Counted from the stretch's first letter, positions 41,424-52,147 are shown. The stretch: 64,000 nucleotides of DNA from JBBQYA01 sp031412335 (GCA_031412335.1 JANOCT010000042.1:1-64000), one strand, 5' to 3'. Notes: generated from the sequence alone by a model not told the origin. Numbers and translations: made by a program.

Positions 41424-44400
41424 TTAATCAATCTTACTTATTTTCTTTTCATATTTAGAATTTTCTGTTGTAACCGTACAATTATAGTATCCATCATTTA
41501 AATCACTCATATTTAATTCAGCCTGATTAGTGTTCTGAAATATTTGCTCTTTAACTTTTCTACCGTAAAGGTCTGTAACAACAATTTTAGCAACTTTAGC
41601 TGTTTCGGGAATTACTATCGTAAAAATACCATTTGAAGGATTTGGATAAATGTTCAATAACTGATTTTTCTCAGTTTTCTTAATTTTCGTTGGATTGGTA
41701 GTAGATTTTGGTTTTACGGTAGCTGGGGCTAATGCTATTCTACCACCACTCGTATTATAATTCGCTAAAAATGTCATTAAACATTTATCTACTTCATAAT
41801 CAAATTCCTCATTAGCGTAATTATTAGATGCTCTAAAAGCCTCTTTGTCTAATATACAATCCCAATAATTAATATAAGGTAATTTTTCAGCAATAACCTC
41901 CATTTGTAAATCATTCACAATGGATTGTGCAGTAGAAAGATCACCTTTAATTCTATATATTAGTGCATGATCTAATTTCAAAATACTTGGATCAAAAAAT
42001 AATTGATTAGAATCCATTAATTCCTGTTGATAGGTTTGAATTTCATCCATCCAAGAAAAATAAGTTTGAACGAATGAATTTGTATCAAGAGCAGCATTCG
42101 ATGAAATAAGTGTGTCCGATACTTGTTTTGCCAACTCATCTTTGAATGTTCGATAAGCTAACTTTAATAAAAATCGTTCATTTTCTGATACATTTCTAAA
42201 ATTATAAGTTAGTATTTCCTTTAAGACTTCTACCTCTGTTACTCTCGATTCTAAAGTTAATAAAGGATCAGTTAGATTTGTAATAACAACATCCAACGCA
42301 ACATTCAACGGTTTATAAGAAATATGTGTTGTTGAAACGGTATCACAATTTTTGCAATCTTTTAACGGATTTAATGTTTCTGGAATACAGTTGGTACATG
42401 GTTGCAACGTTACACAAGAAAATTGATCAGAAGTTGGGTTTAAATCTTCAAAATACAAACTATCGCCAATATAATTTGGAACTGATGATGTTAGGTAATA
42501 ATCTACACCAAATATGGGAGGAACATTTGTATTATTCCAATTGTTTCTAACAGCTTGGAAAGGTGTAAGTAAACTGCGTTGAAAACGATTCATCGTGCCG
42601 TTAATGATCGCTTTTACTCTACCATTTGTTGGTGAAAGCAGATTGTATCCTTCATTCAAAAAGATATCTCCTGATGATGTAGTATGGATGATTTCGTCAA
42701 ATCTGGTAAAATCATTATTTCCAAAATTACCTAACTGCGTACTTAAATTTAAATTAGCATCAAATAATGAACTAATTCCAGAAACACCTACATCCAAAGA
42801 ACTACATTTTATATTTAATTGGGTATTACCAACTATATAAACACCAGTTGAAGAATTAGAAATATTGGATTCAGAAATCGTAAGATTTGAACTACCAGCA
42901 GCAACAAATTTTACACTAGCTTCAGAGTTATTGGTAAAAGTGCATCTTGTAATTAATGAATTAATATCAGAGGACTTTGATTCAACTGCTATACTATTGT
43001 TGGTAAATGTACATGAATTCAGATCATAGCCACCAGTGTATTGGCGATATCCGTATTGGTTATTATGGAAAGTAGAACTAGAAATGTACAATTTACCTCC
43101 TCTTTTTGCAATACTCGGATCATAAGAAATATTTAATCCATTACTGCCATGTTCAAATACAGAAGAACTTATATTAAAACCAGTTTGTCCACCCAGATTT
43201 AATCCTTTATGATTATTTCTAGAAGTTTCGTTGGTAGAAGTTATTTTGCTTAAAGTAAAACGTCCTGGGCAATAAATGTTGATTCGAGAATTCTCACCTA
43301 AAAGATATTTACCTCGAATAGAAATCATCTGCTTGAAATTTTTAGAAATCGTCATTGTGGTATTTGATTCCAATTCAATTACTTTATCAAATTGCCCAAC
43401 ACCTGTAAACCGAACTGAAGAATTAATGCCAGGAATGAACGAATTTGAATTAGACGCTATTTTTATAAATCCATTTCCAGTAAAATGGAAAGTTGCATTA
43501 TCCCCAACTATAATTTTTCCAGAAGTTGAAATAGTTGATTCATTATCTACTAAATTAATAAGAGCTCCATTTTCATAAACCAAAGTTGAGTTTTGGTTAG
43601 CTAGTACAAGAGAAGTACTGTTTTTCAATATTAATTTGGATTTATTTTCCAATATCAATTGGCTATTATCATTAACCTCAAACAAACTATTTGTATTTAC
43701 CTCCAAACTTGAAAGTAGATTGCTACTACCTGTCGGAGTTTGCAACGTTATTTTTGCATTACCTGTTAAGGTAACTTTTGTACCAGATTCTATTAATAAT
43801 TTTCCACCGTTCATTACAATAATCTCTGCATCATTACTCATTAACAATTTACTATTATTAATAAACTTTAAAATTGCCCCACTTGCTACTACAATTTTCG
43901 AAGTGTTTTTCATAACTATGGTGCTTCCACTGTCAACCGTTATGGTTGAGTTGGTATTCATATTAACAAAAGCACTTTCTGACAAAGTGAAAACAGTTGG
44001 GTTTACAAATTTATTGGTAATTGGGTGTTTGGTTAATCTATTAGTATAGCCAGATTGATCAATTAAAATATTTTTTCCTACTGCTAAATTTAAATCTGGA
44101 TTTACATCATTTGATATATTTCTTAATCCGATATTGCCCGTCCATCGGGGATTATCATTTACTGCATAGTTATTCAGTTTAACTTGAATGGTTACATCAT
44201 CACCAGATTTACTTAGAACTTCGATGGATAATGAGTTTAGAAAAGTGGTGTCCAGTCTATTATTGATCCTGCTAAATAGAGGATAATTAGTTATGGTTGG
44301 ATTAGTACCCATATTTATTTTATCTCCTACTTGGAATGCATCACTCCTTCTGTTAAAATTATTAATAGCCTCCGTATTTCTACCTCCATAACCACCATAG

Positions 44401-45614
44401 AGCATGTTAGTAGCAGTACCATTAGTTTCTTTCATCATAAAAAATGCTTCTTTTCTATTTGCTCCTCCATTGTGGTCGAAAGTAGATTTTATTACTCCGT
44501 CTTTTGGAATACTGGTTGCAGTACAGTTGCTTCTATTGATGTTGTAAGTAATAAAATCATCTACGTATTGCATTCCAGGATGCGTACCAGATAATGGATT
44601 CGCTTTTTGCCTACCAAAGGTGTACACAATGTTACAGGACATATCATCCCAAATAGGCAAAGGTGGCACGGGATCTCTGCTATAATCATATTGACCTTGG
44701 GCGTTTATCAGTTTTACTGAATTGACTTTGGTTGATGAGGTCAAAAATCCTGTAGTAATAGAAGAAAAACTCGGAAGCATATCCTCCACCATCATATAAA
44801 GCCCTGCCTCAAAGTCTGCAACTGTTTCATTACCTAAAGACAAATCATCACCTACATTTTGCTTAACATCCCAAATACTTTTCTTTTGATGATTCTCAAT
44901 CCAAACATGTTGATTGGTTTTCGGAATCCTAATTCGTATGGCATCTCCGGTTGTTAAAAAATCTTTCAACGTATAGATTCCATTATTTTGTAAATCAGAA
45001 GGTTGTAAAATATTTGCATCAATTCCGCTTGCTTTATTATCTGACCAACCCAATAACCACCGTTCGAAGGCATTGCAACCTTCATTTTGTGCACTAGTAG
45101 TAACCATACCCCAGCCACTTTGATGGATATACATTCTATCTCCCATAGCATTGTTTGCTCCTAGGTAATGCGGTCCACTAAATAATTGATGACCTAACTC
45201 ATGTACAAAACTGCCGATACCGCCACCATCGCCACCTGCAAGAACATAACCAGCAGCATCAAAATTATACCCACCAATATTTACGCTTGAATAGTCAATA
45301 GGTGTATAAACTATATTTTCTAATCCTGGCTGGATTTTAATATCCCAACCTGAGTTATAGCGCCAAATTATCACTACATAATCAGGCTTCATATCGGGAA
45401 CAGATACCGAATTATCACATTTATAAGTAGGAAAGTTTGTGCGATTATCGTATAATCCAAAGTTAAAAGTTGGATTTATTATTTTCATTTTGTTCAACAC
45501 AGCCGTGTTATAACTGCTCCACCCACTTGCGTTGGCAGTTACATTTACCCGAATTGGTTTACCACTAGGATCAGTAAAAACGCCTCCCATCAGCCTAAAC
45601 TTCCCCCTACTCAT
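41424..45614 (-). CDS. Giant T9SS metalloprotease/beta-solenoid protein (3' part after in-frame TGA)
   Basis: A 1396-codon frame directly in phase with the 45627-46058 frame and separated from it by a TGA and four sense codons, so both are one interrupted gene (about 1545 residues). The N-terminal part holds a zinc-protease motif, His138-Glu139-x-x-His142 in 'SFVHELGHQLFSGPHYLG', with His149 as a possible third ligand. Residues ~550-725 form about 20 degenerate octapeptide repeats (pattern x-K-[IL]-x-[VL]-x-x-[NG]). A parallel beta-helix region follows (~740-1020), then a CxxC-rich patch ('CVTLQPCTNCIPE'), a helical domain and a type A sorting domain ('LLNIYPNPSNGIFTIVI'). It has no signal peptide of its own. 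Confidence 0.82.
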   Translation of the reverse strand: MSRGKFRLMGGVFTDPSGKPIRVNVTANASGWSSYNTAVLNKMKIINPTFNFGLYDNRTNFPTYKCDNSVSVPDMKPDYVVIIWRYNSGWDIKIQPGLENIVYTPIDYSSVNIGGYNFDAAGYVLAGGDGGGIGSFVHELGHQLFSGPHYLGANNAMGDRMYIHQSGWGMVTTSAQNEGCNAFERWLLGWSDNKASGIDANILQPSDLQNNGIYTLKDFLTTGDAIRIRIPKTNQHVWIENHQKKSIWDVKQNVGDDLSLGNETVADFEAGLYMMVEDMLPSFSSITTGFLTSSTKVNSVKLINAQGQYDYSRDPVPPLPIWDDMSCNIVYTFGRQKANPLSGTHPGMQYVDDFITYNINRSNCTATSIPKDGVIKSTFDHNGGANRKEAFFMMKETNGTATNMLYGGYGGRNTEAINNFNRRSDAFQVGDKINMGTNPTITNYPLFSRINNRLDTTFLNSLSIEVLSKSGDDVTIQVKLNNYAVNDNPRWTGNIGLRNISNDVNPDLNLAVGKNILIDQSGYTNRLTKHPITNKFVNPTVFTLSESAFVNMNTNSTITVDSGSTIVMKNTSKIVVASGAILKFINNSKLLMSNDAEIIVMNGGKLLIESGTKVTLTGNAKITLQTPTGSSNLLSSLEVNTNSLFEVNDNSQLILENKSKLILKNSTSLVLANQNSTLVYENGALINLVDNESTISTSGKIIVGDNATFHFTGNGFIKIASNSNSFIPGINSSVRFTGVGQFDKVIELESNTTMTISKNFKQMISIRGKYLLGENSRINIYCPGRFTLSKITSTNETSRNNHKGLNLGGQTGFNISSSVFEHGSNGLNISYDPSIAKRGGKLYISSSTFHNNQYGYRQYTGGYDLNSCTFTNNSIAVESKSSDINSLITRCTFTNNSEASVKFVAAGSSNLTISESNISNSSTGVYIVGNTQLNIKCSSLDVGVSGISSLFDANLNLSTQLGNFGNNDFTRFDEIIHTTSSGDIFLNEGYNLLSPTNGRVKAIINGTMNRFQRSLLTPFQAVRNNWNNTNVPPIFGVDYYLTSSVPNYIGDSLYFEDLNPTSDQFSCVTLQPCTNCIPETLNPLKDCKNCDTVSTTHISYKPLNVALDVVITNLTDPLLTLESRVTEVEVLKEILTYNFRNVSENERFLLKLAYRTFKDELAKQVSDTLISSNAALDTNSFVQTYFSWMDEIQTYQQELMDSNQLFFDPSILKLDHALIYRIKGDLSTAQSIVNDLQMEVIAEKLPYINYWDCILDKEAFRASNNYANEEFDYEVDKCLMTFLANYNTSGGRIALAPATVKPKSTTNPTKIKKTEKNQLLNIYPNPSNGIFTIVIPETAKVAKIVVTDLYGRKVKEQIFQNTNQAELNMSDLNDGYYNCTVTTENSKYEKKISKID

Positions 45615-45626
45615 ATCATAATAATA

Positions 45627-46058
45627 TCAAGATAAGCTTTTGTTTATACTTGTAGGGGTACAATACAAGGCAAACTCAGAAGTATCACCAAATAATTGAC
45701 CGGGCATGGCGCCAGTTATTCGATCAACATAATTTGGGACATTTGTACTTACTGCTAAAGAATCTTGAAAATTTCCTGCGTCCCATCGATCAACAAATTG
45801 ATCGCCAAGCTTTTTGCCATTTACAATATTATCAAACCCTGCATATACAATTAGAATCCGAATATCTCCTTTAGGGGTAAATACTCCTCCGTTGCGTGAA
45901 TCGTTCGTACCGCTTGGGTTGCAGGGAATAATCTGCACAAAACTGTTAGTACCGATGTCACAATTAGCTTGTATTGCTGGTGTTCCTTGACTAATTTGTT
46001 GAGCCATGGCGGTACATGTCGCAAAAACTGAAATGATGATTAAATTAATTGTTTTCAT
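45627..46058 (-). CDS. 5' part of interrupted T9SS metalloprotease gene
   Basis: A 143-codon frame with a signal peptide (residues 1-19, ending 'TAMAQ'). It carries the start of an exported metalloprotease ('GDIRILIVYAGFDN', 'DRITGAMPGQLFGDTSEFAL') and stops at TGA (45629-45627). The same frame resumes as 'YYYD' and the 1396-codon frame with no shift. In M6-like proteases an aromatic-rich 'YY...SRGKF' segment occurs here, so a TGG-to-TGA change is the simplest explanation. It starts 13 bp after the upstream T9SS gene and shares its transcript. Confidence 0.8.
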   Translation of the reverse strand: MKTINLIIISVFATCTAMAQQISQGTPAIQANCDIGTNSFVQIIPCNPSGTNDSRNGGVFTPKGDIRILIVYAGFDNIVNGKKLGDQFVDRWDAGNFQDSLAVSTNVPNYVDRITGAMPGQLFGDTSEFALYCTPTSINKSLS

Positions 46059-46071
46059 ATAGGTTAAATGT

Positions 46072-47397
46072 TTATTGTTTTATTAACTTCTTTTGGAGTT
46101 TACCTTCACTATTTTCTATTGTTAAAATATAAACTCCACTAGTTAGCGACCCCGTGTTCATTTCGTACTGTTCCACAGCATTTAATGACTCTTCCAGTAT
46201 TAACTTACCCTCAATGCTGTATAGTTTAACGGTTCCAACAAAGGGTTTGATAAATGCAATAGTAGCTTGATCTACTATCGGGTTTGGAAACACTTTTATA
46301 GATGATTCTAGTCTGTTTTGATTGTCACTGATCCCTAAGGTACCATCCGCATTCACCAACAATAATAATAATTTATCCCGATTTAGATTATCTGGATAGC
46401 CTGATGCAAAAAGAACAAATTTTCCATCTGCTCGCTCTTCGATGCTTACTACCTTATCAGCAAATAAGGGAATTTTGTTCTTATAAATTACGTTACCAAA
46501 AGAATCGGTTTTAATGATAAAAGTAGTCGCAAATATCGAATTGAACATCTGTCCTGCCATGATATAACCATTTGAAATGCGCTTCAAATCAATGACTTCT
46601 TGCACTGTAAAACCTGAAATTTTATACGTCGACGGCGGTTTATACCAAATAGAGTCTAAACTATTATTGACCCTGAATAAACCATCTCTGTAAAAAAGCC
46701 AGCCATCATCCAAGGCAAACGGTATATGGTCTTTATCCTGATAAACTTTATTTGCTACTAATTGAAGGGAATCATTATAAACATAGTAATATAAACTTGT
46801 TGGAAAGTTCGGATTATCTGGACCGTTGGTAATGATATTAAATCCTCTTTTTGATCGACGAAATTCTTTGAATTCAATACTTGGCAAAATGATTGAATCA
46901 AGTTGATTAAATAAACTGTCGTAAATAACAAGTTCCCCTGCAATATTTCCAGGATTCCACGAATTAAATTTGTTACTATTAATTTTTGCAACTTGCCATG
47001 GAACGCAACAAGCCTTTATTTTTGTAGTGAATATTAAATTGAGTGAAGTATCATACTGATAAACCATATTACCTGAATCTAATCTGTTTACATACAAATA
47101 AATAATTGTAGAATCGAAATAGGCTACTTGAAGGAGAGCAATTTTTGTAGTTAAACCAGGAGATAATTCTATCATATTAAGCAAATTTCCATCTGAGTTG
47201 TGCTTCATTAATACTGGATTGTCTATTAAATTTAAACTATCCTTTACATCAAAAACTGTAATGAAACTTCCATATTTGGTTTTGTACATAGCCTTAGGTA
47301 TGCCTCTGTATGGTAGCTCGGACAAAATAAATGATTGGGCTAAGCTTTCAAAAACTATAGCTAATAAAAAAATTAGGGTAAGTATGTATCTTTTCAT
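46072..47397 (-). CDS. Secreted T9SS type A sorting domain protein
   Basis: A 441-residue exported protein. Signal peptide 1-20 ('LLAIVFESLAQ'), then ~340 residues of short beta-strand units with repeated 'YxxD/DSxxN' patterns ('YQYDTSLNLIFTTKI', 'LVIYDSLFNQLDSIIL') that look like a beta-propeller. The last ~75 residues ('IKVFPNPIVDQATIAFI', 'GVYILTIENSEGKLQKKLIK') are the sorting domain. No catalytic motif is seen. It leads a two-gene unit with the interrupted metalloprotease. Confidence 0.85.
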   Translation of the reverse strand: MKRYILTLIFLLAIVFESLAQSFILSELPYRGIPKAMYKTKYGSFITVFDVKDSLNLIDNPVLMKHNSDGNLLNMIELSPGLTTKIALLQVAYFDSTIIYLYVNRLDSGNMVYQYDTSLNLIFTTKIKACCVPWQVAKINSNKFNSWNPGNIAGELVIYDSLFNQLDSIILPSIEFKEFRRSKRGFNIITNGPDNPNFPTSLYYYVYNDSLQLVANKVYQDKDHIPFALDDGWLFYRDGLFRVNNSLDSIWYKPPSTYKISGFTVQEVIDLKRISNGYIMAGQMFNSIFATTFIIKTDSFGNVIYKNKIPLFADKVVSIEERADGKFVLFASGYPDNLNRDKLLLLLVNADGTLGISDNQNRLESSIKVFPNPIVDQATIAFIKPFVGTVKLYSIEGKLILEESLNAVEQYEMNTGSLTSGVYILTIENSEGKLQKKLIKQ

Positions 47398-47749
47398 GCT
47401 ATTATCTACAATGAAATATGAACATAAATCTATGAAATTTTATCATGAAAATTAACTCTAATAGATATAACAAAATCGATTATTACTTATAACATGTTAA
47501 ATTTATGACAAATAAAAATCAAAAGCATACCTAAAAATACGTATTTACGATGCGTACTTATACCCGTTTTACAATCTGTGCTTTTGGATAGTTTTTTAAA
47601 AAAATGCACAACTGGATTCAATGACATCGTTTTGCAGATTAAACTTTAAAAAATCAAGCATAATTGTCTTTTTTTATCACCGCTTAAACTTCGTTTTTTA
47701 CAAATCTTCTTTAAAAATTTACATCAAATTATTGCTGTAATTATTAAAC
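47398..47749. other. Gene-free gap between T9SS operon and rpoC terminator
   Basis: AT-rich, no ORF or RNA gene that I can support. It must contain the promoter of the minus-strand T9SS operon, but I see no clear TAnnTTTG on that strand. Confidence 0.5.
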
Positions 47750-47781
47750 AAAAAACCCCATCTACTTTTCAGTAAATAGGG
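47750..47781 (-). terminator. Terminator of the rpoBC operon
   Basis: An 11-bp stem with two G-T pairs (47756-47766 with 47771-47781) and a GAAA tetraloop on the minus strand, followed by six T residues. It lies ~75 bp after the rpoC stop codon. Confidence 0.9.
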
Positions 47782-47854
47782 CTTTTTGCAATTTGAATTT
47801 TGACAAGATTTTATTTCATCAAACTGATTTATTTATCAGGCTGAGAATCGTTAC

Positions 47855-50800
47855 CTAATCTTCTACTTCAGCTAATTTAGATGCGTTTAGTTTATCAAAT
47901 TCCTCTTGAGAACCTACAATCATTCGTTCGTAATGACGAAGACCTGTTCCCGATGGAATTAAGTGACCTACAATCACATTTTCTTTTAAGCCTAATAGAT
48001 TATCTGTTTTACCGCTGATTGCTGCTTCGTTCAATACTTTAGTAGTTTCCTGGAAAGAGGCCGCAGAGATAAAGCTCTTCGTACCTAATGATGCCCTAGT
48101 TATACCTTGTAGTAATGGACTTGAAGTAGCTGCAACTGCATCTCGAACTTCTACCAATTTCTGATCTTTACGCTTCAACATCGAGTTTTCGTCTCTCAGT
48201 TTACGCACACTTATCATTTGTCCTTGTTTCAGATTTGGTGAATCGCCTGGCTCTACTACCACTTTTTTATCAAATACAAAATCATTTTCATCCATGAAAT
48301 CCAATTTATCTACTGCCTCTTTTTCAAGGAAAGTAGTATCACCAGCATCATCAATAATTACTTTTTGCATCATCTGACGAACAATTACTTCAAAATGTTT
48401 GTCATTAATCTTCACCCCTTGCAAACGATATACTTCTTGAACACCATTTACTAGGTATTCTTGAACCGCTGCAGGACCTTTAATCGATAAAATATCGGAT
48501 GGAGTAATAGACCCATCGGATAATGGCATTCCTGCTTTCACAAAGTCATTATCCTGAACTAAAATATGCTTTGAAAGTGAAACCAGATATTTTTTAATAT
48601 CTCCATCTTTGCTTTCAATCATAATCTCGCGATTACCTCGCTTAATTCCACCTAAACTTACCACACCATCAATTTCGGTAACAACAGCCGGGTTAGAAGG
48701 ATTTCTCGCTTCAAACAATTCAGTTACTCGTGGTAAACCTCCAGTAATATCTCTGGTTTTACCAGTTGATCGTGGAATTTTCACCATTACCTGTCCTGTT
48801 TGAACTTTTTCGCCATTTTCAACAGCAATATGCGCTCCTACTGGAATGTTGTATGCTTTTAGCAAATCACCACCTTTGGAAACAATTCTAATAACCGGAT
48901 TTTTTGTTTTATCACGACTATCAATAATTACTTTCTCTTTGTGGCCAGTTTGCTCGTCACTTTCTTCACGGAACGTAATTCCTTCTTCAACTGCCTCAAA
49001 TTCTACTTTACCACCATATTCAGAGATAATTACCGCATTATATGGATCCCATCCACACACTTTATCGCCTTTCGTAATTTTCTGTCCGTCTTTTACATAT
49101 AAATATGATCCATAAGGAATATTATTGGTGGTAATAACTTTATTTACAGGCGAGTTTGGATCAATAATTCGAATTTCTCCAGATCGACCTAAAACAACTT
49201 CTACAGTTCCACTTTCCAATTCGTAAGAAACCGTTCTTATGTTTTCAAATTCAAGTATACCATCAAACTTCGCATTGATTTGTGATTCGTTTGCAATGTT
49301 TGAAGCAGTACCACCCACGTGGAAAGTACGTAAAGTCAACTGTGTTCCTGGTTCACCAATAGATTGCGCTGCAATTACTCCAACTGCTTCACCAATCTGT
49401 ACTTTTCTACCAGAAGCCAAGTTTCTACCATAACATTTTGCACAAACCCCTCTTTTTGATTCACAGGTTAAAGCAGATCTAATTTCAACTCCTTCAATCG
49501 CTGACTCTTCAATAAATCGAGCAATATCTTCTGTTAAAATATCTCCAGCAGCTATAACTATATTTCCAGTTAATGGATCTACAACATCATTTACTGCATT
49601 TCTACCTAGTATTCTTTCGTATAATGGCTCTACAATTTCCTCATTATCTTTCAACGCATAAGTCATGATACCTCTCAATGTTCCACAATCATCTTCAGTA
49701 ATAATCATATCCTGAGCAACATCATGCAACCTTCTGGTCAAATAACCAGCATCTGCAGTTTTCAAGGCTGTATCAGCCAATCCTTTACGCGCACCGTGGG
49801 TTGAAATAAAATATTCCAAAACCGATAATCCTTCTTTAAAGTTGGATAAAATTGGATTTTCGATAATTTCTCCTCCTGATCCAGATTTTTGTGGCTTAGC
49901 CATCAATCCTCTCATTCCGCATAATTGTCGGATTTGCTCTTTTGAACCCCTTGCACCAGAATCAAGCATCATATACACCGGATTGAAACCTTGCATATTA
50001 GTAGCAAGTTGTTTCATCAGGTTTTCTGTAACTCTTGAATTAATACGTGTCCAGATATCAATAACCTGATTGTAACGCTCATTATTGGTAATAAAACCCA
50101 TATTGTAATTACCCAACACATCTTCAACTTCTTTAGAAGCTTCAGCAATTAGCGTACTTTTTTCAGCAGGAATAGTTAAATCGGCAAGATTAAAAGATAA
50201 TCCACCTTTAAAAGCCATTCTAAATCCTAATTCTTTGATTTCATCTAAAAATTGCGCTGCTCTGGCCATACCTGTTGCTTTTACCACTTCCGATATAATA
50301 TCTCTTAGTGATTTTTTAGTCAGCAATTCATTGATATAACCCATCTCTACAGGGACCATTTGATTAAACAAAACTCGACCAACTGTGGTCTCAATCATTT
50401 GTTTAGTGATGGTTCCATCCTCATTTTTTCCAAAAGTTTTTACCTTAATCCAAGCATGTAAATCAACTTGATTTTCATTGTATGCTATGATTAATTCTTC
50501 TGGAGAATAAAATAATAAACCTTCTCCTTTTACTGGATTTTCAGGGATACTTTTTCTTCCTTTTGTTGCATAATATAGACCTAAAACCATGTCCTGAGAT
50601 GGAACAGTGATCGGCATTCCATTCGCTGGATTTAATATATTATGTGAAGCAAGCATTAATAATTGGGCTTCCAGAATTGCAGCATGACCTAAAGGTACGT
50701 GTACTGCCATCTGATCACCGTCAAAATCCGCATTGAAAGCTGTACAAACTAATGGATGTAATTGTATTGCTTTACCTTCCACTAATTTTGGCTGGAATGC

Positions 50801-52147
50801 CTGAATACCTAATCTGTGCAATGTAGGAGCACGATTTAATAAAACAGGATGTCCTTTCAATACATTTTCCAAAATATCCCAAACAATGGCGTCTTTTCTG
50901 TCAACGATTTTCTTTGCAGATTTAACCGTTTTCACAATACCACGCTCAATCATTTTTCGAATAATAAATGGCTTAAATAATTCAGCTGCCATATCCTTTG
51001 GAATTCCACATTCGTGTAATTTCAAAGTAGGGCCAACAACAATTACTGAACGCGCTGAATAATCAACTCGTTTTCCCAATAAATTCTGACGGAATCGACC
51101 TTGCTTTCCTTTCAAAATATCTGAAAGAGATTTCAACGCACGATTACCTTCTGTTTTTACAGCATTTACTTTTCTTGAATTATCAAATAATGAATCAACT
51201 GCTTCTTGAAGCATACGTTTCTCATTTCTAAGAATTACTTCTGGAGCTTTAATTTCAATTAATCTTTTTAATCGATTGTTTCTGATAATTACCCTTCGGT
51301 ACAAATCATTTAAATCAGAAGTTGCAAATCTACCACCTTCTAAAGGTACTAAAGGACGTAATTCTGGAGGTATAACCGGAACAATCTTAACAATCATCCA
51401 TTGTGGTCTATTCTCAATGTTTTCGTTAGCCGTTCTGAAAGATTCAACAACATTTAACCGCTTTAATGCTTCATTCTTACGTTGTTGCGATGTTTCTGTC
51501 GCAGCAGCATGTCGGAGATTAAAGGATAACTGATTCAAATCTAATCGGGAAAGTAAGTCTTCTAATCCATCAGCACCCATTTTAGCGATAAATTTATTTG
51601 GATCTTTATCATCCAAATGCTGATTTTCTTTCGGTAAGGTATCCAGAATGTCTAAATACTCTTCCTCTGTTAAGAAATCTAAGTAATTGATTCCATCATC
51701 AGATTTAATACCAGCTTGTACAACAACATATCTTTCATAATAAATGATAAGATCTAGTCTTTTTGTTGGTAAGCCTAATAAATAACCAATCTTGTTAGGT
51801 AATGAACGGAAGTACCAGATATGTGCAACTGGAACTACTAAAGCAATATGCCCCATTCGTTCACGTCGTACTTTTTTCTCAGTAACTTCTACTCCACAAC
51901 GGTCACAAACAATACCTTTATATCGGATACGCTTGTATTTTCCGCAATGACATTCGTAATCTTTAACAGGACCAAAAATCCGTTCGCAGAAAAGACCATC
52001 ACGTTCAGGCTTATAGGTTCTGTAATTAATTGTTTCTGGCTTCAAAACCTCACCACTTGATCGCTCAAGGATGGATTCTGGTGATGCCAGACTTATCGTA
52101 ATTTTGGTGAAATTACTTTTGATTTTACTATCTTTTTTATATGACAT
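47855..52147 (-). CDS. rpoC: RNA polymerase subunit beta'
   Basis: A 1430-residue catalytic subunit of RNA polymerase. The zinc finger 'CHCGKYKRIRYKGIVCDRCG' near the N-terminus, the Mg-binding 'NADFDGDQMAVHVPL', the trigger loop region and a second zinc site ('CESKRGVCAKCYGRNL') are intact. The start at 52147 ('MSYKKDSKIKSNFTKI') fits homologues; the frame runs 13 codons further upstream but that part is not family-like. It follows rpoB by 83 bp and ends the operon. Confidence 0.97.
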   Translation of the reverse strand: MSYKKDSKIKSNFTKITISLASPESILERSSGEVLKPETINYRTYKPERDGLFCERIFGPVKDYECHCGKYKRIRYKGIVCDRCGVEVTEKKVRRERMGHIALVVPVAHIWYFRSLPNKIGYLLGLPTKRLDLIIYYERYVVVQAGIKSDDGINYLDFLTEEEYLDILDTLPKENQHLDDKDPNKFIAKMGADGLEDLLSRLDLNQLSFNLRHAAATETSQQRKNEALKRLNVVESFRTANENIENRPQWMIVKIVPVIPPELRPLVPLEGGRFATSDLNDLYRRVIIRNNRLKRLIEIKAPEVILRNEKRMLQEAVDSLFDNSRKVNAVKTEGNRALKSLSDILKGKQGRFRQNLLGKRVDYSARSVIVVGPTLKLHECGIPKDMAAELFKPFIIRKMIERGIVKTVKSAKKIVDRKDAIVWDILENVLKGHPVLLNRAPTLHRLGIQAFQPKLVEGKAIQLHPLVCTAFNADFDGDQMAVHVPLGHAAILEAQLLMLASHNILNPANGMPITVPSQDMVLGLYYATKGRKSIPENPVKGEGLLFYSPEELIIAYNENQVDLHAWIKVKTFGKNEDGTITKQMIETTVGRVLFNQMVPVEMGYINELLTKKSLRDIISEVVKATGMARAAQFLDEIKELGFRMAFKGGLSFNLADLTIPAEKSTLIAEASKEVEDVLGNYNMGFITNNERYNQVIDIWTRINSRVTENLMKQLATNMQGFNPVYMMLDSGARGSKEQIRQLCGMRGLMAKPQKSGSGGEIIENPILSNFKEGLSVLEYFISTHGARKGLADTALKTADAGYLTRRLHDVAQDMIITEDDCGTLRGIMTYALKDNEEIVEPLYERILGRNAVNDVVDPLTGNIVIAAGDILTEDIARFIEESAIEGVEIRSALTCESKRGVCAKCYGRNLASGRKVQIGEAVGVIAAQSIGEPGTQLTLRTFHVGGTASNIANESQINAKFDGILEFENIRTVSYELESGTVEVVLGRSGEIRIIDPNSPVNKVITTNNIPYGSYLYVKDGQKITKGDKVCGWDPYNAVIISEYGGKVEFEAVEEGITFREESDEQTGHKEKVIIDSRDKTKNPVIRIVSKGGDLLKAYNIPVGAHIAVENGEKVQTGQVMVKIPRSTGKTRDITGGLPRVTELFEARNPSNPAVVTEIDGVVSLGGIKRGNREIMIESKDGDIKKYLVSLSKHILVQDNDFVKAGMPLSDGSITPSDILSIKGPAAVQEYLVNGVQEVYRLQGVKINDKHFEVIVRQMMQKVIIDDAGDTTFLEKEAVDKLDFMDENDFVFDKKVVVEPGDSPNLKQGQMISVRKLRDENSMLKRKDQKLVEVRDAVAATSSPLLQGITRASLGTKSFISAASFQETTKVLNEAAISGKTDNLLGLKENVIVGHLIPSGTGLRHYERMIVGSQEEFDKLNASKLAEVED

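Noticed and set aside
43440..43960. DNA-level tandem repeat or CRISPR
   Set aside because: The 8-residue period is visible in protein only. The DNA copies are too diverged to be direct repeats, and no spaced identical repeats were seen anywhere in the window.
45627..45629. TGA as selenocysteine or reassigned tryptophan codon
   Set aside because: Other genes in the window end with TGA, no SECIS-like hairpin is evident directly after it, and no Sec machinery is visible. A point mutation is simpler.
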